10,480 nt of DNA from Gemmatimonadota bacterium (GCA_029884515.1 JAOUHR010000038.1:1-10480); one strand, 5' to 3'; counted from the first letter of the stretch, positions 1-7,609 are shown. Notes: generated from the letters alone by a model not told the origin. Numbers and translations: made by a program.

Positions 1-388
<388 letters not shown>

Positions 389-390
389 TT

Positions 391-395
391 ACCTC
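391..395 (-). promoter_or_regulatory. Ribosome binding site of dnaK
   Basis: On the minus strand this reads GAGGT, followed by AACGA and the ATG at 385. The spacing of 5 nt to the start codon is good and fixes the dnaK start. Confidence 0.75.
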
Positions 396-415
396 GAAGG
401 GATATCTTGCGCTGG

Positions 416-442
416 AAGTGGGGTCGTCGCCGCATGAACAAC
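416..442 (-). promoter_or_regulatory. Weak candidate heat-shock-type promoter for dnaK
   Basis: On the minus strand GTTGTTC (442-436) is followed after 12 nt by CCCCACTT (423-416). This resembles the proteobacterial sigma-32 consensus CTTGAAA, 11-16 nt, CCCCATNT: seven of eight positions fit in the -10 element if the N is counted as a match, but the -35 element is poor. A start near 408 would leave a leader of about 25 nt before the dnaK ATG, with the GAGGT site inside it. Sigma-32 use in this organism is unknown and chance matches in GC-rich DNA are common. I saw no CIRCE inverted repeat (TTAGCACTC-N9-GAGTGCTAA) in this intergenic region. Confidence 0.2.
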
Positions 443-554
443 GGGGCGGACCTGCTCCTGTGCTGACCTGAGGAAGCAAGGGTGGGGCCAGCGATTCCCG
501 CCAAAATGGCACGGCTTGGGAGACGGCTTAAGTGCAGCACCGACAACGAGACAG

Positions 555-1319
555 ATGATCCCGCTCAGCGACGACAATCCGACGGTCCGGCCGGCGATCA
601 TGACCATCCTGATCCTGGCGGCGATGGGCAGCGGCTGGCTCCTCGTGCAGGGCGGCGGATTCGACCCGATCGTGCTCGTCAAGAGCGTCTGCAATCTCGG
701 AATGGTACCGGGCGAACTCACGCGCCTGGCACCGCTCGGCGCCGGAGTCCCGATCGCGCGCGGGCTCGTGTGCGTGGTGGACCACGAACCGATCAACTGG
801 GCGACGCCGGTGATCTCGATGTTCCTGCATGGGGGCTGGCTTCACGTCGGATCGAACGCCCTCTTCCTCTGGGTGTTCGGCAACAACATCGAGGACGTGA
901 TGGGGCGGGGGCGGTTCCTGGCGTTCTACCTCATCTGCGGACTCGTCGCGGCGGCGGCCCACGTGGCGGTCTCCCCTGCATCTCCGATCCCGACCGTGGG
1001 GGCGTCAGGGGCGATCTCGGGGATCATGGGCGCCTACCTGGTGCTGTATCCGAGGGTCCGCGTCCGGATGCTGTTCTTCGTCTTCGTGGTGCCCTGGCCG
1101 GCCTGGGTGGTGCTCCTCTACTGGTTCTCGCTGCAGCTGCTGGAGGGTCTCCCCCAGCTCTCCGGTGCGGCGCAAATCACCGGTGGCGTCGCGGTCTGGG
1201 CCCACATCGGCGGATTCGTGGCCGGTGCGCTGCTCATCCGCGCCTTCGAGAACCCCGAGCTGGTCGCGCGCAGACGCGCTATCCTCTTGCAGCGTGGGCT
1301 CTTGCACGTGACGGACTGA
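555..1319 (+). CDS. Rhomboid-family intramembrane serine protease
   Basis: Membrane-embedded serine protease that cleaves substrates within or next to their transmembrane helices. The 254-residue protein is hydrophobic, with about six membrane segments (roughly residues 13-31, 99-117, 121-139, 148-167, 172-193 and 211-230). The rhomboid signatures are complete. HGGWLHVGSN at residues 92-101 gives His92, His97 and Asn101, matching His145, His150 and Asn154 of GlpG. GASG at 149-152 gives the catalytic Ser151, and AHIGGFVAGALL gives the catalytic His217. The N-terminal MIPLSDDNPT is typical of this bacterial subgroup, so I place the start at the ATG at 555, although an in-frame ATG exists at 516; no strong ribosome site precedes either. 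The gene is divergent from dnaK and followed by a 146-nt gap, so it is probably a single-gene unit. Substrate unknown. Confidence 0.93.
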   Translation: MIPLSDDNPTVRPAIMTILILAAMGSGWLLVQGGGFDPIVLVKSVCNLGMVPGELTRLAPLGAGVPIARGLVCVVDHEPINWATPVISMFLHGGWLHVGSNALFLWVFGNNIEDVMGRGRFLAFYLICGLVAAAAHVAVSPASPIPTVGASGAISGIMGAYLVLYPRVRVRMLFFVFVVPWPAWVVLLYWFSLQLLEGLPQLSGAAQITGGVAVWAHIGGFVAGALLIRAFENPELVARRRAILLQRGLLHVTD

Positions 1320-1354
1320 GCGCCGCTTACGCGTGGATTCTCGTCCCATGGAGT

Positions 1355-1384
1355 TTGCCACTCCTCCGGAACGGCGGGTATCTT
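1355..1384 (+). promoter_or_regulatory. Candidate sigma-70-type promoter for the DUF47-pit-ppk1 operon
   Basis: TTGCCA (1355-1360) matches the TTGACA -35 consensus in five of six positions. It is followed after 18 nt by TATCTT (1379-1384), four of six against TATAAT. Transcription would begin near 1391, giving a leader of about 75 nt that contains the palindrome at 1410-1426. This is the only AT-leaning stretch between the rhomboid stop and the DUF47 start, which supports the placement, but the assignment rests on consensus matching only. Confidence 0.4.
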
Positions 1385-1409
1385 TACGGCCCACACCTCG
1401 GACCGTGAC

Positions 1410-1426
1410 TTCCCGCCCGGCGGGAA
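1410..1426. repeat. Perfect 8-bp inverted repeat in the pit/ppk1 operon leader
   Basis: The sequence TTCCCGCC-C-GGCGGGAA is a perfect 8-bp inverted repeat with one central base. It lies about 20-35 nt downstream of the candidate transcription start and 40 nt before the DUF47 start codon. Near-complete dyad symmetry with almost no loop suits a dimeric repressor operator better than an RNA hairpin, since a hairpin would have to open the inner pairs. No T-tract follows, so it is not a standard intrinsic terminator for the rhomboid gene. It does not resemble an E. coli Pho box (CTGTCAT direct repeats). The function is unassigned. Confidence 0.5.
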
Positions 1427-1465
1427 CTCCCGAGCGCGGCTCCGCCACCTTGCCCCCCGCCACCC

Positions 1466-2077
1466 GTGCGCTTCCTGCCCAAGGACGAAGGCTTCTTCGG
1501 CCTCTTCGACCAGCTCTCCGTCCGCCTCAAGAACGCCGCCGCACTCTTGCGTGACCTCTTCAACGAGCCCCAGCGGCTCGAGGAGTTGACGGTCAGGATC
1601 AAGGCCGAGGAGCACGCCGCGGATGCCATCACCTATGACATCATGCAGCGCATCGACCGGTCATTCATCACGCCACTCGACCGGGAGGACATCCACCTGC
1701 TGGCGCACCGGCTCGACAACGTGGTGGACCTGATGGATGGCACCGCCCGGCGCGCCTCGATGTTCCAGATCGCCGAACGTCGCGAGTCGGCGAATGCGCT
1801 CACGCAGGTGCTGCTGGAATGCGCCGAGGCGATCGCGCTCGGCGTGAAGGACATCCGCACGCCGACCGCGGTGCACAAGGCGGCGCGCCAGGTGAAGGAG
1901 CTGGAGGAGCGGGCCGACGCGCTCTATTCGAAGGCGATCGCGACCCTCTTCGCGGGCAGGCCGGACCCGCTCGAGGTGATCAAGTGGAAGGAGATCTACG
2001 ACAACCTCGAGCACGCGGTGGATGAGTGCGAGGACGTCGCGAACGTGCTCGAGAGCATCTCCCTCAAGAACTCCTGA
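1466..2077 (+). CDS. DUF47 / PhoU-like Pit accessory protein
   Basis: Member of the DUF47 (PhoU_div, PF01865) family, all-helical cytoplasmic proteins distantly related to PhoU and commonly encoded next to Pit phosphate permeases. They are thought to modulate transport, but their biochemistry is little known. The 203-residue product is of normal family length. It opens with MRFLPKDEGFFGLFDQLS, the usual start of the family, which supports the GTG at 1466. The PhoU-like acidic helices are visible: EEHAADAITYDIMQRI at about 51-66, then PLDREDIHLLAHRLDNVVDLMDG at about 70-92, and in the second half a WKEIYDNLEHAVDECEDVANVLE block near the C-terminus. These Glu/Asp-rich patches correspond to metal-binding motifs of PhoU. 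No Shine-Dalgarno sequence precedes the start; the upstream bases are C-rich. The pit gene follows after 3 nt, so the two are very likely co-translated. Confidence 0.93.
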   Translation: MRFLPKDEGFFGLFDQLSVRLKNAAALLRDLFNEPQRLEELTVRIKAEEHAADAITYDIMQRIDRSFITPLDREDIHLLAHRLDNVVDLMDGTARRASMFQIAERRESANALTQVLLECAEAIALGVKDIRTPTAVHKAARQVKELEERADALYSKAIATLFAGRPDPLEVIKWKEIYDNLEHAVDECEDVANVLESISLKNS

Positions 2078-2080
2078 CCC

Positions 2081-3112
2081 GTGGTCTGGTACATCCTCGC
2101 GATCATCGCGGTCGCGTTCCTCTTCGACTACATCAACGGCTTCCACGACAGCGCGAATTCCATCGCGACGATCGTGGGGACGCGGGTGCTCAGCCCGCTC
2201 ACGGCGGTGCTCTGGGCCGCCTCGTTCAACTTCATCGCGCTCTTCATCTTCGAGACGCGGGTGGCGAAGACGATCGGGAAGGGGATGATCGACATCGCGG
2301 TCGTGAACCCGGACGTGATCCTGGCGGCCCTCATCGGCGCGATCGTCTGGAACCTCATCACCTGGTGGTACGGCATCCCGTCGAGCTCGTCGCACGCGCT
2401 GATCGGCGGGTACGCCGGCGCGGCCATCACCAAGGCGGGGTTCGGGGCGATCATCGCCGCGGGATGGACCAAGACGCTGGTCTTCATCGTGCTCTCGCCG
2501 ATGATCGGCATGGCCGCCGGCTGGGGGCTGATGGTGGCGAGCAGCTGGGCCTTCCGGAAGGCGCGGCGGGCGGCGGTGGAGCCCCTCTTCCGCGGCATGC
2601 AGATCGCCAGCTCGGCCCTCTTCTCGCTCTCGCACGGCGCCAATGACGCGCAGAAGACGATGGGCATCATCGTCTCGCTCCTGGTGGCGGGCCAGGCGTA
2701 CTTCGTGGACGAGACGGGCTTCCTGCGCCACTTCCATCTCACGAACGGCGACGAGATCCCGTTCTGGGTGAAGCTCGGCGCGCACTTCGCGATCGCGATG
2801 GGCACGCTGATGGGCGGCTGGCGGATCGTGCACACCCTCGGCTCACGCGTGACCAGGCTCAAGCCCATCGGCGGGTTCTGCGCCGAGACGGGAGGCGCCT
2901 CGGCGATCTTCCTCGCCACCTGGCTCGGCATCCCGGTGAGCACCACGCACACGATCTCCGGTGCCGTGATCGGTGTCGGGGCGTCGCACCGCCTCTCCGC
3001 CGTGCGCTGGGGGCTCGCCTCGCGCATGGTCTGGGCGTGGGTCGTCACGATCCCGGCCGCGGCCGCGGTGGCCGGTGCGTCGTACTGGATCATCGCCGCG
3101 GCGCGGGGCTGA
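2081..3112 (+). CDS. pit: Inorganic phosphate transporter, Pit family (PHO4)
   Basis: Low-affinity phosphate permease of the inner membrane. Pit proteins move a neutral metal-phosphate complex with protons, or phosphate with sodium in some relatives. The 343-residue protein is strongly hydrophobic with about ten predicted segments and shows the internal duplication of the PHO4 family. The first-half signature is GFHDSANSIAT at residues 20-30, and the second is SHGANDAQKTMG at 184-195. Each repeat is paired with a later serine-rich motif: PSSSSHALIGG at 100-110 and PVSTTHTISGAVIGVG at 285-300. It is shorter than E. coli PitA (499 residues), as is usual for the DUF47-linked type, because the central cytoplasmic loop is small. 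The GTG start at 2081 lies 3 nt after the DUF47 stop with no recognisable ribosome site, suggesting re-initiation. ppk1 begins 4 nt after its stop, tying import directly to storage. Confidence 0.96.
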   Translation: MVWYILAIIAVAFLFDYINGFHDSANSIATIVGTRVLSPLTAVLWAASFNFIALFIFETRVAKTIGKGMIDIAVVNPDVILAALIGAIVWNLITWWYGIPSSSSHALIGGYAGAAITKAGFGAIIAAGWTKTLVFIVLSPMIGMAAGWGLMVASSWAFRKARRAAVEPLFRGMQIASSALFSLSHGANDAQKTMGIIVSLLVAGQAYFVDETGFLRHFHLTNGDEIPFWVKLGAHFAIAMGTLMGGWRIVHTLGSRVTRLKPIGGFCAETGGASAIFLATWLGIPVSTTHTISGAVIGVGASHRLSAVRWGLASRMVWAWVVTIPAAAAVAGASYWIIAAARG

Positions 3113-3116
3113 CGCC

Positions 3117-5306
3117 GTGCATCCCCTCGTCTCCAAGAACCCGGCCTTCCTCAACCGCGAGCTCTCGTGGCTCGAGTTCGACTCGCGCGTGCTGCACGAG
3201 GCGGAGGACGAGCGGACGCCGCTGCTCGAGCGGCTCAAGTTCATCGCGATCTTCGCGTCGAACCTCGACGAGTTCTACATGGTGCGCGTGGCGGGCCTCC
3301 GCCGGCAGCTCTCGGCCGGCGTGCTCCAGGCGCCGCCGGACGGGCTGACGCCGGCCGAGCAGCTCACCCTCATCGACGAGCGGGTGCGGGCGCTGGTGGA
3401 GCGCGCGCGCCATTGCCTCCACGACGTGCTCCTCCCCGAACTGCGCGAGATCGGCGTGCGCCTGCTGGGTGTGCACGAGCTCGAGCCGGACGAGCGCGAG
3501 CGGCTCGACGCCTTCTTCGAGGGGCAGGTGTACCCGGTGCTGACGCCGCTGGCGGTGGATCCCGGACACCCCTTCCCGTACATCTCGAACCTCTCGCTCT
3601 CGCTGGCGGTCGAGCTGCGCGACCCCGAGCTCGGCGACGTGCGCTTCGCGCGCGTGAAGGTGCCGAAGAGCCTGCCGCGCTGGGTGCCGACCGGGCGTCC
3701 CAACTCGTTCGTGCCGCTCGAGGCGCTCATCAGCGAGCGGCTCGACGCACTCTTCCCCGGCATGGAGATCCTCGGCAGCCACCTCTTCCGGCTCACGCGC
3801 TACTCCGACCTCGAGATCTCCCACACGGAGGAGCCGGAGGACCTGCTCGCCACGATCGAGGAGCAGCTCTTCCAGCGCCGCTTCGGCGAGGTGGTGCGGG
3901 TGGAGGTGCAGAGCGGCATGCCGGCGCACCTGCGCGAACTCCTGCTCGAGGAGCTGCGGGCGAGCGAGGCGCCCGAGATGGCGCCGCTCACCGACCGCGA
4001 GATCCTCGAGCCCGGCCCCCTGCTCGACATGGGCGACCTCCTCTCGCTGAGCGCGATCGACCTCCCGGAGCACCACGACGCGCCGCTCATCGCCGTGGTG
4101 CCGGCCGAGCTGCGCGACGCGAACCGCTCGATCTTCGAGGTGATCCGCGAGAACGACGTCCTCGTGCACCACCCGTTCGACTCGTTCGGCGCGTCGGTGG
4201 AGACCTTCATCGAGAGTGCGGCGCGCGACGAGCACGTGCTGGCGATCAAGATGACGCTCTACCGCACCTCGGGTGACGGCGCCATCGTGCAGGCGCTCAC
4301 GCAGGCCGCCCAGCGCGGGAAGCAGGTGGCGGTGCTGGTGGAGCTGCAGGCACGGTTCGACGAGGTGAACAACATCGCCTGGGCGCGCACGCTCGAATCG
4401 TTCGGGGTGCACGTGGTCTACGGCCTCCCCGGGCTCAAGACCCACACCAAGACGGCGCTCGTCGTCCGCAAGGAGCCCGAGGGGATCCGGCGCTACGTGC
4501 ACGTGGGCACCGGCAACTACAACACGCGCACGGCCCGCATCTACACGGACATCGGCCTCCTCACCTGCGACGAGGCCATCGGCGCGGACATCAGCGACCT
4601 CTTCAACTCGCTCACCGGCTACTCGCGGCGCGCGGACTACCGGCGCCTGCTGGTCGCCCCGCTCAACATGCGCGAGCGCGTGCTGGCGCTCATCGACCGC
4701 GAGACGGCGCACGCGATGGCGGGGCGCCCGGGGCGGATCATCGCGAAGATGAACTCGCTGGTGGATGCCGACTGCATCGACGCGCTCTACCGTGCGTCCA
4801 CGGCGGGTGTCGAGGTGGACCTCATCGTCCGGGGGGTCTGCTGCCTGCGCCCCGGCGTCTGGGGGCTCTCGGACAGGATCCGCGTGATCAGCATCATCGG
4901 GCGGTTCCTCGAGCACTCGCGCATCTGGATGTTCGGCAACGACGGCAAGCCCGAGTACTACTTCGGCTCCGCGGACTGGATGCCGCGCAACTTCGACCGC
5001 CGCGTGGAGGTCGTCGCGCCGGTGGACAAGCCGGAGCTCCAGCAGCGCCTGCTGGGGATCCTCGAGGTCTGCCTCGGCGACAACCGCCAGGCGTGGGACC
5101 TCCAGCCGGACGGGAGCTACGTGCAGCGGGACCCCGGCGAGCACGGCGAGCGGGCGACGCACCGCATGCTGCTCCGCGACTCGTGGGGCGCGAGCCGGGA
5201 GAGCGGGGTCTTCCCCGTTCAGGCCAGCCCGCTCTCCAACACCAACCCGAAGGCCCCGGGCAGGCCGCCCTCCTCGAGCGCCGCCTTCGCCGCCATCACG
5301 TCGTAG
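3117..5306 (+). CDS. ppk1: Polyphosphate kinase 1
   Basis: Reversibly transfers the gamma-phosphate of ATP to a growing inorganic polyphosphate chain. The 729-residue protein carries the family landmarks in order: NRELSWLEF and SNLDEFYMVRV near the N-terminus, HPFPYISNLSLSLAV, HHPFDSF, AIKMTLYRTS with Arg383, ELQARFDEVNNI with Arg413, LKTHTKTALV with His443 (the autophosphorylated His435 of E. coli), HVGTGNYNTRTARIYTD, IGRFLEHSRIW with His600 (His592 of E. coli), and SADWMPRNFDRRVEV. A constant offset of 8 residues from the E. coli enzyme supports an intact fold. The GTG at 3117 is chosen because VHPLVSKNPAFLNREL aligns with the family start; the frame stays open upstream but lies inside pit. 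The last 38 or so residues, after THRMLLRD, are not typical of the family and overlap the convergent phosphoesterase gene by 88 bp. Stop TAG at 5304-5306. Confidence 0.97.
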   Translation: MHPLVSKNPAFLNRELSWLEFDSRVLHEAEDERTPLLERLKFIAIFASNLDEFYMVRVAGLRRQLSAGVLQAPPDGLTPAEQLTLIDERVRALVERARHCLHDVLLPELREIGVRLLGVHELEPDERERLDAFFEGQVYPVLTPLAVDPGHPFPYISNLSLSLAVELRDPELGDVRFARVKVPKSLPRWVPTGRPNSFVPLEALISERLDALFPGMEILGSHLFRLTRYSDLEISHTEEPEDLLATIEEQLFQRRFGEVVRVEVQSGMPAHLRELLLEELRASEAPEMAPLTDREILEPGPLLDMGDLLSLSAIDLPEHHDAPLIAVVPAELRDANRSIFEVIRENDVLVHHPFDSFGASVETFIESAARDEHVLAIKMTLYRTSGDGAIVQALTQAAQRGKQVAVLVELQARFDEVNNIAWARTLESFGVHVVYGLPGLKTHTKTALVVRKEPEGIRRYVHVGTGNYNTRTARIYTDIGLLTCDEAIGADISDLFNSLTGYSRRADYRRLLVAPLNMRERVLALIDRETAHAMAGRPGRIIAKMNSLVDADCIDALYRASTAGVEVDLIVRGVCCLRPGVWGLSDRIRVISIIGRFLEHSRIWMFGNDGKPEYYFGSADWMPRNFDRRVEVVAPVDKPELQQRLLGILEVCLGDNRQAWDLQPDGSYVQRDPGEHGERATHRMLLRDSWGASRESGVFPVQASPLSNTNPKAPGRPPSSSAAFAAITS

Positions 5307-5983
5307 GGCACGCGCACGATCTCGGCGCGCGGCGCGCCGGCCCCGAACGCGATCACCACATATGCGGCGCGTGGGTCGCCATCCTTCGGGCGGCCCACCG
5401 AGCCGGTGTTCACGTACAGGATGTCGTCCACCGCGCGCGTCCAGGGCTTGTGCGTGTGGCCGAACGCGATCACGTCGCCGGGTGCGGCGTGCGCCTGCGC
5501 CGCCATCTTGCGCAGGAAATCGTCGGACCGGTCCTCGGTGACGTAGACGAGGTTGTTGACCGGCGTGGCGTGCATGAGCCGGAGCGTCGGCCCGGCCACG
5601 TGCCCGCCGAGCGGCCGCACGTCCATCCGGAAGGGGAGCGCGGCGAGCGCGCGCCTCGTCGCGGCGGTCACGCGCTCGCCGGTCCACGTGAAGGAGAGAT
5701 GGGCGAGCGCCTCCTGCTCCGGCGTGTCGGCGCGGCACCCGCAGTGGGCGTCGCCGTGCGCGATGGTGGTGTCGTAGTTCCCCGCGACGCCGGCGATCCC
5801 CGCCTCCCCCAGCCGCGCGACGACCTCGTTGGGAAAGGCCGAGTAGCCGACCAGGTCGCCGAGGTGGTAGCGGGCGGCGATGCCGGCATGCGCGTCCATG
5901 TGGGCGAGCACGGCGTCGAGCGCGTGCAGGTTGGCGTGCACGTCGGAGAGGAGCGCGATGCGGATCCCCATGGCCGCGGTCAT
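5219..5983 (-). CDS. Metallophosphoesterase (calcineurin-like, YfcE-type)
   Basis: Cytoplasmic metal-dependent phosphoesterase of the Metallophos_2 group. The 254-residue protein shows the complete dinuclear metal site: SDVHAN (Asp14, His16), HLGDLVGYSAFPNE (Asp43), GNYD (Asn69), MHAT (His138) and GHTHKP (His176, His178). The conserved strand ILYVNTGSVGRPKDGDPRA follows, as in YfcE-like enzymes. The natural substrate cannot be told; such enzymes act on phosphodiesters or phosphomonoesters, and some relatives hydrolyse diadenosine polyphosphates. The ATG at 5983 is favoured over the in-frame ATG at 5971 because a GAGG site lies 7 nt upstream of it. The gene starts 13 nt after the Ppx/GppA stop, so it is the last gene of the leftward operon, which suggests a linked role in phosphate-ester turnover. 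Its C-terminal VPYDVMAAKAALEEGGLPGAF is family-like, so the overlap with ppk1 is not an artefact on this side. Confidence 0.92.
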   Translation of the reverse strand: MTAAMGIRIALLSDVHANLHALDAVLAHMDAHAGIAARYHLGDLVGYSAFPNEVVARLGEAGIAGVAGNYDTTIAHGDAHCGCRADTPEQEALAHLSFTWTGERVTAATRRALAALPFRMDVRPLGGHVAGPTLRLMHATPVNNLVYVTEDRSDDFLRKMAAQAHAAPGDVIAFGHTHKPWTRAVDDILYVNTGSVGRPKDGDPRAAYVVIAFGAGAPRAEIVRVPYDVMAAKAALEEGGLPGAFGLVLESGLA

Positions 5984-5990
5984 CGTGCTG

Positions 5991-5994
5991 CCTC
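5991..5994 (-). promoter_or_regulatory. Ribosome binding site of the metallophosphoesterase
   Basis: On the minus strand GAGG sits 7 nt before the ATG at 5983, between the Ppx/GppA stop codon and the start. It decides between this ATG and the alternative at 5971. Confidence 0.55.
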
Positions 5995-5996
5995 GC

Positions 5997-7604
5997 TCAC
6001 CCCTCGTCGTCCTGCACGACCTTGCCGTCGGGCGCGACGATCTCCACCGGCTTCCCCGCGAGCTCCGCGAGCAGGCCGGCCTTGCGGTTCGCGCCCCAGA
6101 GCTCGAGGCGCATCGTCGCGTTCGCGCGGCGCGGCTCGGGGGTGAGCCGCACGGCGCGCTCGAGCCAGCGCACCTTGATGTGCTCCACGGCGCTGGCGTG
6201 TCCGCGGTCGAAGCCGTCGGCCACGCGCAGGATCGCGCTCAGGCGCCGGATGCGCTCGCGCGTGTCCTTGTCGAGCGACCACCAGAGCTCGTGCTTGCGC
6301 TTCGGGGCAGTCCCCCGGTGGTAGCGGGCCACGTGCGCGATCACGATCTGTTCGTCGGGCGCGATGCCGAGCAGGTCGGCGTGCTGGATGAGGTGGAACG
6401 AGTGCTTGTGGTGGCGCTCGTAGTTGATGTGGTAGCCCACGTCGTGGAGCAGCGCCGCGTCGGAGAGAGTCTGGCGGTCGGCGGGATCGCAGCCGAGACG
6501 TGCCCCGATCGAGTCGAACAGCTGGAGGGCGAGCGTCTGCACCTGCTTCGCGTGCGGCACCTCGAAGTGGCATCGTTCGGCGAAGGCGAGCACGGAGCGG
6601 GCCCGCGCCTCGCCGGGGTCGGCGATCACCGGCTTCACGTGCGCCGACTCGAGGAGCATCCCCTCGCGGATGCCGAACGCCGAGGCGGCGAGCTCGCGCG
6701 GCTCGATCCGGGCCAGCACCTCGGCGGCCACCGCGAGGCCCGCGACGATGATGTCGGCGCGGCCGGCGTTCAGGCCGGGCACGCCGAGCCGCTCCTCCAC
6801 GGTCATCGAGGTGAGCTGCTCGAGGATGTGCTCCACCTCCGCGCGCGGGATCCGCGTGCCGTGCACGCTGCGCACCTTGATCCCCTGCCGCGCGAGGTAC
6901 ATGCCCGCGAGGTTGGTGAAGGTGCCGCCGGAGCCGATCACCTCGGCACCGCGCCAGTCGCGCACGGGGATCGACTTGCTGAGCGCCGCGCGCACATGCT
7001 TCCGCAGCTTGCGCACCCCCTTCTCGGCGGGGCGGTCCGTGAGGAAGCGCTCCGTCATCCGGATGGCCCCGAAGGGGAAGGTGATGAGCCGTTCGACGAG
7101 GCCTTCGGCGGCGAGCGCGATCTCGAGCGAACCACCGCCGATGTCCATCACCACCGAGCGGCCGGCGCCGAGCTCGAAATGCGCGAGGGCCGAGCGGAAG
7201 GCGAGCCGGGCCTCCTCCTTGCCGACGAGCACGCGGGCCTTGAGGCCCGTCTCCTTGCGCACGCGGGTGAGGAAGGCCGCGCCGTTGGAGGCGTCACGCA
7301 CGGCACTCGTGGCGACCACTTCGATCCGCTTGGCGCCGATCTGGCGGGCGAGCGTGGCCATACGGGCCAGGGCGTCCACCGCCTCGTCCATGTGCCGCTC
7401 GTCGAGCGCGCCGGTCTCGGAGACCCCGGCGCCCAGCCGCGGCGCCGCCTTCATCTCGTCCACGATGCGGATCTCGCCGTCCGGGAAGACGTCGGCGACG
7501 ATCTGGCGGATGGAGTTCGACCCGATGTCCACCGCGGCGATGCGGAGGGTGCGATCGTCGCGGGCGGCGCGGTAGGGGCCCTCGCTCGCGCGCGTCGCGG
7601 TCAT
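5997..7604 (-). CDS. ppx: Ppx/GppA phosphatase family protein with C-terminal HD domain
   Basis: Exopolyphosphatase or guanosine pentaphosphate phosphohydrolase, which releases terminal phosphate from polyphosphate or converts pppGpp to ppGpp. From the ATG at 7604 the protein has 535 residues. The N-terminal ASKHA phosphatase part (about residues 20-325) shows VDIGSNSIR at 25-33, ATSAVRDASNG at 98-108, GKEEARLAF at 128-136 with the likely catalytic Glu130, DIGGGSLEI at 154-162 and GSGGTFTNLAGM at 224-235. The C-terminal part carries an HD-type motif, AALLHDVGYHINYERHHKHS, at 383-402, followed by IAHVARYHRG. Length and layout match the long Ppx/GppA form. I chose this ATG because AAGGAGG lies 5 nt upstream; a GTG at 7619 would extend it by five residues and contain that site. 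The ppk1 operon converges from the other side, which favours a polyphosphate role, but Ppx and GppA cannot be separated by motif alone. Confidence 0.93.
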   Translation of the reverse strand: MTATRASEGPYRAARDDRTLRIAAVDIGSNSIRQIVADVFPDGEIRIVDEMKAAPRLGAGVSETGALDERHMDEAVDALARMATLARQIGAKRIEVVATSAVRDASNGAAFLTRVRKETGLKARVLVGKEEARLAFRSALAHFELGAGRSVVMDIGGGSLEIALAAEGLVERLITFPFGAIRMTERFLTDRPAEKGVRKLRKHVRAALSKSIPVRDWRGAEVIGSGGTFTNLAGMYLARQGIKVRSVHGTRIPRAEVEHILEQLTSMTVEERLGVPGLNAGRADIIVAGLAVAAEVLARIEPRELAASAFGIREGMLLESAHVKPVIADPGEARARSVLAFAERCHFEVPHAKQVQTLALQLFDSIGARLGCDPADRQTLSDAALLHDVGYHINYERHHKHSFHLIQHADLLGIAPDEQIVIAHVARYHRGTAPKRKHELWWSLDKDTRERIRRLSAILRVADGFDRGHASAVEHIKVRWLERAVRLTPEPRRANATMRLELWGANRKAGLLAELAGKPVEIVAPDGKVVQDDEG

Positions 7605-7609
7605 CGCGT

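Noticed and set aside
449..470. Direct repeat GACCTG at 449-454 and 465-470 in the dnaK-rhomboid gap
   Set aside because: Two copies of a 6-mer 16 nt apart are weak and do not match a known operator.
499..540. Possible sigma-54 promoter (TGGCAC near 507) upstream of the rhomboid gene
   Set aside because: There is no GC dinucleotide at the required distance from the GG of the -24 element, so the -24/-12 pattern is not met.
482..1408. 308-codon frame overlapping the rhomboid gene on the same strand
   Set aside because: The alternative frame carries all rhomboid membrane segments and catalytic residues; this one is Arg/Gly-rich and shows no domain.
1410..1426. Rho-independent terminator for the rhomboid gene
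   Set aside because: The inverted repeat has a one-base centre and no T-tract follows, so it is listed as a palindrome of unknown function instead.
2128..3093. 321-codon frame antisense to pit
   Set aside because: It mirrors pit, whose PHO4 signatures and operon spacing are clear; no independent start signal or domain.
3090..5738. 882-codon open frame on the - strand opposite ppk1
   Set aside because: Antisense shadow of ppk1 and part of the phosphoesterase; composition is Arg/Ala/His/Glu-rich with no recognisable domain.
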